From contig JAEZKD010000144.1 of NCBI GenBank assembly GCA_023415655.1, positions 1 through 17,537 on the forward strand: a stretch of 17,537 nucleotides of DNA. Direction: 5' to 3'. The stretch comes from Bacillota bacterium. Lineage in GTDB: Bacteria; Bacillota; Clostridia; Lachnospirales; Lachnospiraceae. Below the pieces are notes generated by a model that saw nothing but the letters and a program-made list of their open reading frames with translations, was not told the DNA's origin and searched no databases. Made by a program: the position numbers and the translations under genes. Below, in pieces: positions 14,523 to 17,537 of this stretch. Numbering within the stretch: position 1 is the stretch's first letter; the number at the start of each line of letters is the position of its first letter.

Positions 14523-14531
14523 TATACCTAA
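14520..14531 (-). promoter_or_regulatory. Candidate regulator box TTAGGTATACTT upstream of flavodoxin-like gene 1
   Basis: Read on the minus strand this is TTAGGTATACTT, identical over 12 bases to 15241-15252 on the plus strand upstream of flavodoxin 2. It is a near-palindrome around GTATAC, and TTAGGT resembles the half-site of DtxR/IdeR operators. The adjacent DtxR-type gene is the obvious candidate binder; binding is inferred. Confidence 0.45.
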
Positions 14532-14558
14532 GTTGACGACAGAATTTTGTTTATATTT

Positions 14559-14587
14559 CTGACGGGTGAATTTAGTTAACTTATATT
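14559..14587 (+). promoter_or_regulatory. Candidate promoter of flavodoxin-like gene 1 with embedded palindrome
   Basis: CTGACG (14559-14564) and TATATT (14582-14587) have a 17-nt spacer. The palindrome AGTTAACT (14574-14581), part of TTAGTTAACTTA, sits inside the spacer next to the -10, where a bound repressor would block polymerase. The same TTAACTTA octamer recurs at 15251-15258. Confidence 0.45.
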
Positions 14588-14632
14588 CAATCATCATCAT
14601 TATATATTAAGGGGTTTCGAAAGGAGAATACT

Positions 14633-15127
14633 ATGAAGGCAATTGTTGTTTATTATTCCTTAGAAGGGAATACAAAGTTTGTAGCCAAGTTACTTGCTAA
14701 GGAGTTACAAGCAGATTTACTGGAACTTAAGCCAATCAAAGAGTATCCGAAAGGAAAAATATCGAAATTTATCTGGGGTGGGAAGGCAGCTACGTTTGCG
14801 GAAACACCACAGTTAGAAGATTATAAGTTTCAGATGGAAGAGTATGATTTAATTCTTATTGGTACTCCTGTCTGGAATAATCGGATTGCACCACCGTTGA
14901 ATACGTTCTTAAGTAAGCATGAGATAGAGAATAAGAAGGTTGCATTATTTGCTAGTAGTACGGGTGGGAAAGCAGAGAGGACATTCGAAAAACTCAGTAC
15001 AAAAGCTTCCAAGGTAGTCGCAACTTTAAGCTTAATAGAAGCTGCTAAAAATCAAGCAGATACTAAGGAAAAGGTCGATGCATTCATATCGAATCTAAAA
15101 GGTCTATTTGAAAAAGGTGAAAGCTAG
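14633..15127 (+). CDS. Flavodoxin-family protein (FMN-binding, 164 residues)
   Basis: The N terminus KAIVVYYSLEGNTKFVAKLL is the beta1/phosphate-loop of flavodoxins (S9-LEGN-T14, consensus S/TxTGNT). YDLILIGTPVWNNRIAPPLNTFL (about 75-97) is the FMN isoalloxazine loop region of the broad flavodoxin_4/NAD(P)H-quinone-type subgroup, and KKVALFASSTGGKAE (104-118) is the third flavin loop. It lacks the acidic profile and Tyr/Trp stacking loop of classical electron-carrier flavodoxins, so it may be a small flavoprotein reductase rather than a ferredoxin substitute. A strong GGAG site precedes ATG 14633. It is divergent from the DtxR-type regulator with a 225-nt shared spacer. No clear strong terminator follows; a weak AT-rich 8-bp hairpin lies at 15160-15186. 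Confidence 0.88.
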   Translation: MKAIVVYYSLEGNTKFVAKLLAKELQADLLELKPIKEYPKGKISKFIWGGKAATFAETPQLEDYKFQMEEYDLILIGTPVWNNRIAPPLNTFLSKHEIENKKVALFASSTGGKAERTFEKLSTKASKVVATLSLIEAAKNQADTKEKVDAFISNLKGLFEKGES

Positions 15128-15159
15128 AACTAACAGGGAAAGATCGAACTGTGTTGGTA

Positions 15160-15186
15160 GATTATATTAAAAAACTACATATAATC
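15160..15186 (+). terminator. Weak AT-rich hairpin after flavodoxin-like gene 1
   Basis: GATTATAT (15160-15167) and ATATAATC (15179-15186) form an 8-bp stem with an 11-nt loop, 32 nt after the stop. No T tract follows, so termination is doubtful. Confidence 0.25.
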
Positions 15187-15222
15187 GGAATCTCAACTGA
15201 TAAAAAGCAATCAATAAGAGAA

Positions 15223-15251
15223 TTGATATCACATTGATGATTAGGTATACT
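15223..15251 (+). promoter_or_regulatory. Promoter of the short-chain flavodoxin gene
   Basis: TTGATA (15223-15228) and TATACT (15246-15251) are separated by 17 nt, a strong sigma-A match. The start would be near 15258, leaving a leader of about 130 nt before ATG 15392. The -10 lies inside the TTAGGTATACTTAA near-palindrome (15241-15254). Confidence 0.65.
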
Positions 15252-15280
15252 TAACTTAAGTTAGTAAAAACTAACTTAAC
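15241..15280. promoter_or_regulatory. Composite palindromic operator overlapping the flavodoxin promoter start site
   Basis: Three overlapping symmetric elements are present. First is TTAGGTATACTTAA (15241-15254), a near-palindrome that includes the -10. Second is the perfect 12-bp palindrome TAACTTAAGTTA (15252-15263). Third is a 10-bp inverted repeat, TTAAGTTAGT (15256-15265) and ACTAACTTAA (15270-15279), around AAAA. They cover -12 to about +22, the expected place for a repressor. The nearby DtxR-type protein is the likely ligand; the last repeat could also form an RNA hairpin at the 5' end of the transcript. Confidence 0.55.
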
Positions 15281-15391
15281 AAAATAAATCAATTAGAGTT
15301 AATCCGTTCAGCATATAAAGGCATTAGTTTTTTAGATTTGATGATAAATGAGAAAGTAAGACTGCTTTCAATAGCAGGATAGGAGGAGTTA

Positions 15392-15829
15392 ATGAACGAT
15401 ATTTATGTAATCTATTGGTCACAATCAGGAAATACTAAGGAAATGGCAGAAGGAGTTATAGAGGGAATTCTTGAGGCTGGTAAATCAGCTAAGCTTTTTG
15501 AAGTGAATGAAGTAAATGCCTCTGACTTAAAGGAGGCAAAAGTAATTGCGCTTGGTTGCCCTGCAAGTGGTGTTGAGGTCATTGAAGAGAGTGAAATGGA
15601 ACCATTTGTGAATGAGTTAGAGGATGATCTACAAGGAAAGCAGGTTGCATTGTTTGGTTCCTATGGTTGGGGAGATGGACAATGGATGCGCGATTGGGAA
15701 ACAAGATTTGTAACGGCTGGTGCTACGATTGTAAATGGGGAAGGAATCATCTGTATGGAATCACCAGATAACAGAACAATTGCCCAATGCAAACAGTTAG
15801 GTGCAAAGTTAGCAGCTTTAGTAGAATAG
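15392..15829 (+). CDS. Flavodoxin (short-chain, electron carrier)
   Basis: The 145-residue protein is a classical clostridial-type flavodoxin. MNDIYVIYWSQSGNTKEMAE has the FMN phosphate loop S10-QSGN-T15. ALGCPASGVEVIEESEMEPF (53-72) is the first isoalloxazine loop, with the usual acidic stretch, and VALFGSYGWGDGQWMRDWE (85-103) is the second loop with the stacking aromatic and the GWGDG signature. The protein is acidic. Flavodoxins replace ferredoxin as low-potential one-electron carrier in the cytosol, most often when iron is scarce. GGAGGAG precedes ATG 15392, with a small CTGCT/AGCAG hairpin (15362-15377) just before it. A strong terminator follows at 15863. The palindromic operator at its promoter and the DtxR-type gene nearby suggest iron-dependent repression. 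Confidence 0.95.
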   Translation: MNDIYVIYWSQSGNTKEMAEGVIEGILEAGKSAKLFEVNEVNASDLKEAKVIALGCPASGVEVIEESEMEPFVNELEDDLQGKQVALFGSYGWGDGQWMRDWETRFVTAGATIVNGEGIICMESPDNRTIAQCKQLGAKLAALVE

Positions 15830-15862
15830 AGTGATGTACTCGTCAGAGATGTCATATGAACG

Positions 15863-15900
15863 GAAGAGATTGCTTGGTTGAAAGCAATCTCTTCTTTTTT
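15863..15900 (+). terminator. Strong intrinsic terminator of the flavodoxin gene
   Basis: GAAGAGATTGCTT (15863-15875) pairs perfectly with AAGCAATCTCTTC (15882-15894) over 13 bp around a 6-nt loop, followed by TTTTTT. Confidence 0.93.
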
Positions 15901-15918
15901 ATATCTAAAATTTATGAT

Positions 15919-15946
15919 AAGAAAACGTATGATGATTATTTCATAC
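15919..15946 (-). terminator. Possible short terminator at the end of cotJC
   Basis: On the minus strand GTATGA and TCATAC (bases 15946-15941 and 15933-15928) form a 6-bp stem that overlaps the cotJC stop codon, followed by GTTTTCTT. Stem and tail are weak, but no better minus-strand candidate is seen. Confidence 0.3.
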
Positions 15947-16535
15947 AATCTGGTTTTGGAATTATAAATAAATGTGGCTCCTGAAGATAATCATTTACAA
16001 TTCGTAAAGCCTCTCCAAATCTCTGATAATGAACAACTTCCCTTTCTCTTAAGAATTTAAGAGGCTCAATTACATCTGGATCTTTCGCCATCTTTAGAAG
16101 GTATTCATAAGTACCTCTTGCTTTTTGTTCAGCAGCTAGATCTTCTGTTAGGTCCACAATAGGATTACCTTTTACTTGGAGATATGCTGCAGTAAAAGGA
16201 ACACCTGCTGCACTTATTGGATATACACCTTTATCATGATCCGCAAAATATGCTCCAGCTCCAGCTTTCTTGATATCTTCAGGAGAGGCATCTTTCATTA
16301 ATTGACGTACCATAGAACCAACAATCTCAAGATGGGCCAATTCCTCGGTACCAATATCATTTAAAGTTGCTATTGCCTGTGGGGTTATCATTGTAAAACG
16401 TTGACTTAAATATCTTAGTGATGCAGCTAATTCACCATCGGGACCACCATATTGAGTAATAATTAGCATAGCCATGGCTGGATCTGGAGTTTTTATTTTA
16501 ACTGGATATTCCAAAATTTTATCGTAAGACCACAT
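15936..16535 (-). CDS. cotJC: Spore coat protein CotJC, manganese-catalase-like
   Basis: The 199-residue protein is related to dimanganese catalases and is the largest product of the cotJ operon, an inner component of the endospore coat made in the mother cell. A ferritin-like four-helix core is visible, with probable metal ligands Glu35 (PDGELAASLRYLSQR), Glu65 and His68 (GTEELAHLEIV), Glu136 (EDLAAEQKARG) and Glu166 plus His169 (REREVVHYQRF). The set looks complete, so peroxide-disproportionating activity is possible, although the coat role is better established. It starts 19 nt after cotJB with a good GGAGG site. The C-terminal IIPKPDCMK tail is short, as is usual for CotJC. Confidence 0.96.
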   Translation of the reverse strand: MWSYDKILEYPVKIKTPDPAMAMLIITQYGGPDGELAASLRYLSQRFTMITPQAIATLNDIGTEELAHLEIVGSMVRQLMKDASPEDIKKAGAGAYFADHDKGVYPISAAGVPFTAAYLQVKGNPIVDLTEDLAAEQKARGTYEYLLKMAKDPDVIEPLKFLREREVVHYQRFGEALRIVNDYLQEPHLFIIPKPDCMK

Positions 16536-16554
16536 TATATTAATCCTCCTCTAA

Positions 16555-16821
16555 CTAAAAATCAAAATTTGCATCATACTCCCATGGCCATGGCTCATTA
16601 ATCCACTGCCAAGGGAAAGGACTTGTAGTACCCTCAGCATTAAGCATTCCATAGTTTTGATTATATTCATCTTTTAATTCATTATATTTCTTTACATAAC
16701 TATTGAATAAGATAAGTGCTTCTTTATCGTCAGGATGTGTATTTAAATACAACAATAACTCTTGAACCATGATATGAGTTGTCGTTATATCTTTTCTTAA
16801 AGCCATAACGTTATCTTGCAT
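16555..16821 (-). CDS. cotJB: Spore coat protein CotJB
   Basis: The 88-residue protein has the CotJB pattern: an N-terminal helix (ALRKDITTTHIMVQELLLYLNTHPDD), the LFNSYVKKYNELKDEYNQNYG middle and a Trp/Pro-rich C terminus (FPWQWINEPWPWEYD) that is diagnostic of the family. GGAGG precedes ATG 16821. It is the middle gene of cotJABC, 19 nt from both neighbours, and is needed with CotJA for incorporation of CotJC into the coat in Bacillus. Confidence 0.94.
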   Translation of the reverse strand: MQDNVMALRKDITTTHIMVQELLLYLNTHPDDKEALILFNSYVKKYNELKDEYNQNYGMLNAEGTTSPFPWQWINEPWPWEYDANFDF

Positions 16822-16840
16822 ATTAGCCTCCTCTAATTAA

Positions 16841-17062
16841 CTATTTACACTTGTTATTTTTTACATTGTCTACTTCAAACGGACTGTATAATTCAGGAAA
16901 GGCAGTTCCGGTTTTTAATGAATCTACTGGATTGAATAATTTACATAAGAATTGATATGGTATATATGCTTGTGCAAGTCTCACATCACTGATAACAAAT
17001 TCTTGAGATATACAGTCGCATGAATTCATTTTAGAATTTCTGTTTTGAGTACCTTGGTTCAT
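16841..17062 (-). CDS. cotJA: Spore coat-associated protein CotJA
   Basis: The 73-residue protein carries the CotJA core LAQAYIPYQFLCKLFNPVDSLKTGTAFPELYSPF (about 29-62; family pattern AQAYVP.Q....F.P.EAL..GT.FPEL..PY). The N-terminal 20 residues are Asn/Ser-rich with a CDC pair. GGAG lies 8 nt before ATG 17062. As first gene of the operon it should be read from a sporulation mother-cell (sigma-E) promoter in the AT-rich region upstream. I could not fix that promoter with confidence; CATATAAT on the minus strand near 17090-17097 is a possible -10. Confidence 0.92.
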   Translation of the reverse strand: MNQGTQNRNSKMNSCDCISQEFVISDVRLAQAYIPYQFLCKLFNPVDSLKTGTAFPELYSPFEVDNVKNNKCK

Positions 17063-17537
17063 AGTAGTCTCCTTTCATATATATGTTCATTATATGTGAG
17101 GTAAAAAAATTGGTTAATTATTCTTCTGAATTCATGGTAACTGAATGAGGTTCATAGAGGATAGGAGTATTATTTCCTTGGCTTTGTTTCGTTTGGGACT
17201 ATGTGATTCATAAATACCACGTTTTATTTCTAAACAAGCAGGAAATAGAATAAGATGATATAGGTTTAATCAAAAGATATGAATAATCAATAATGAGTTT
17301 ATTTATAATAATAATTAAAATTATCTATAAATTACAAAGATAGAATTGACTAAAATGAAAATTTTTGTTAAAATTATAATAAAAATGGAATGTATAGTTT
17401 AAATGTTTGTATAGAATCACTATTTTTAGGTATAGACAGTTTTGACTTATTGTTGATATTTACTTTTGAGAAGAATGTCTAACAGATTTATGTTTTTGTG
17501 GAGTGTAAATCGAGAATACAATAAGATAAATTGATGG
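17063..17537. other. 475-nt AT-rich region upstream of cotJA, no gene supported
   Basis: No frame here has both a credible length and a ribosome-binding site. The part next to cotJA should hold its sporulation promoter. On the plus strand TTGACT (17346-17351) and TAAAAT (17369-17374) are spaced by 17 nt, with TATAAT directly after (17375-17380). This looks like a promoter for a gene beyond the right edge of the window. Confidence 0.45.

Noticed and set aside
15258..15391. 130-nt leader of the flavodoxin gene as an FMN or other riboswitch
   Set aside because: The conserved FMN riboswitch core is absent and no known aptamer pattern was recognised; only a small CTGCT/AGCAG hairpin is present.
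17461..17520. 19-codon plus-strand frame near the right end (ATG 17477)
   Set aside because: Although GAGAAG lies just upstream, it is too short and has no supporting features, so it cannot be told from chance.

Overview
The window is AT-rich bacterial chromosome with strong Shine-Dalgarno sites and sigma-A-type promoters. A spore-coat operon (cotJA-cotJB-cotJC), a fused SecDF, two flavodoxins and a stand-alone NuoL/HyfB-like membrane subunit point to an endospore-forming anaerobe of the class Clostridia. A Lachnospiraceae member of the Lachnoclostridium phytofermentans type is my best guess, but no rRNA or other decisive marker is present. I see no tRNA, rRNA, CRISPR array, insertion sequence or prophage. 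The region reads as ordinary chromosome with a few accessory genes.

Layout, left to right. (1) 1-906: C-terminal part of a NuoL/MrpA-type proton-pumping subunit that enters from the left, followed by a long dyad. (2) 1259-1444: a small two-helix membrane protein. (3) 1507-2160: the C-terminal half of an iron-containing alcohol dehydrogenase, a truncated pseudogene with its metal ligands intact but no nucleotide-binding domain. (4) 2164-2451 (minus): a small GNAT with a 16-bp inverted repeat just in front of it. (5) 2758-6804: an apparent operon of an unknown single-span membrane protein, secDF and pyruvate kinase, with secDF and pyk overlapping by 65 nt in different frames. (6) 6930-10457: a second apparent operon of an unrecognised 640-residue helical protein, a DmpA-like P1 peptidase and a translationally coupled GNAT. 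(7) 10567-12785: a ZIP metal transporter, a strong hairpin terminator and a MATE exporter whose ribosome-binding site nearly touches that terminator. (8) 12983-13937: a CsbD-like small protein (minus) and a RimJ/RimL-type GNAT (plus). (9) 14042-15829: a DtxR/MntR-family metalloregulator (minus) divergent from a flavodoxin-like gene, followed by a classical short-chain flavodoxin. (10) 15936-17062 (minus): cotJABC. The last 475 nt hold no gene that I can support.

The most coherent functional story is at 14.0-15.8 kb. A DtxR-type regulator with a cysteine at the metal-site position used by iron-responsive DtxR/IdeR sits beside two flavodoxin genes. Both flavodoxin upstream regions carry the same 12-mer (TTAGGTATACTT, in opposite orientations) and related TTAACTTA palindromic elements that overlap predicted promoters. 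This suggests a local iron-limitation switch in which flavodoxin replaces ferredoxin. The candidate for something undescribed is the 6.9-10.5 kb operon, where a large cytosolic protein of unknown family is linked to a self-processing peptidase and an acetyltransferase. All functional calls rest on motifs read by eye; no database search was run.
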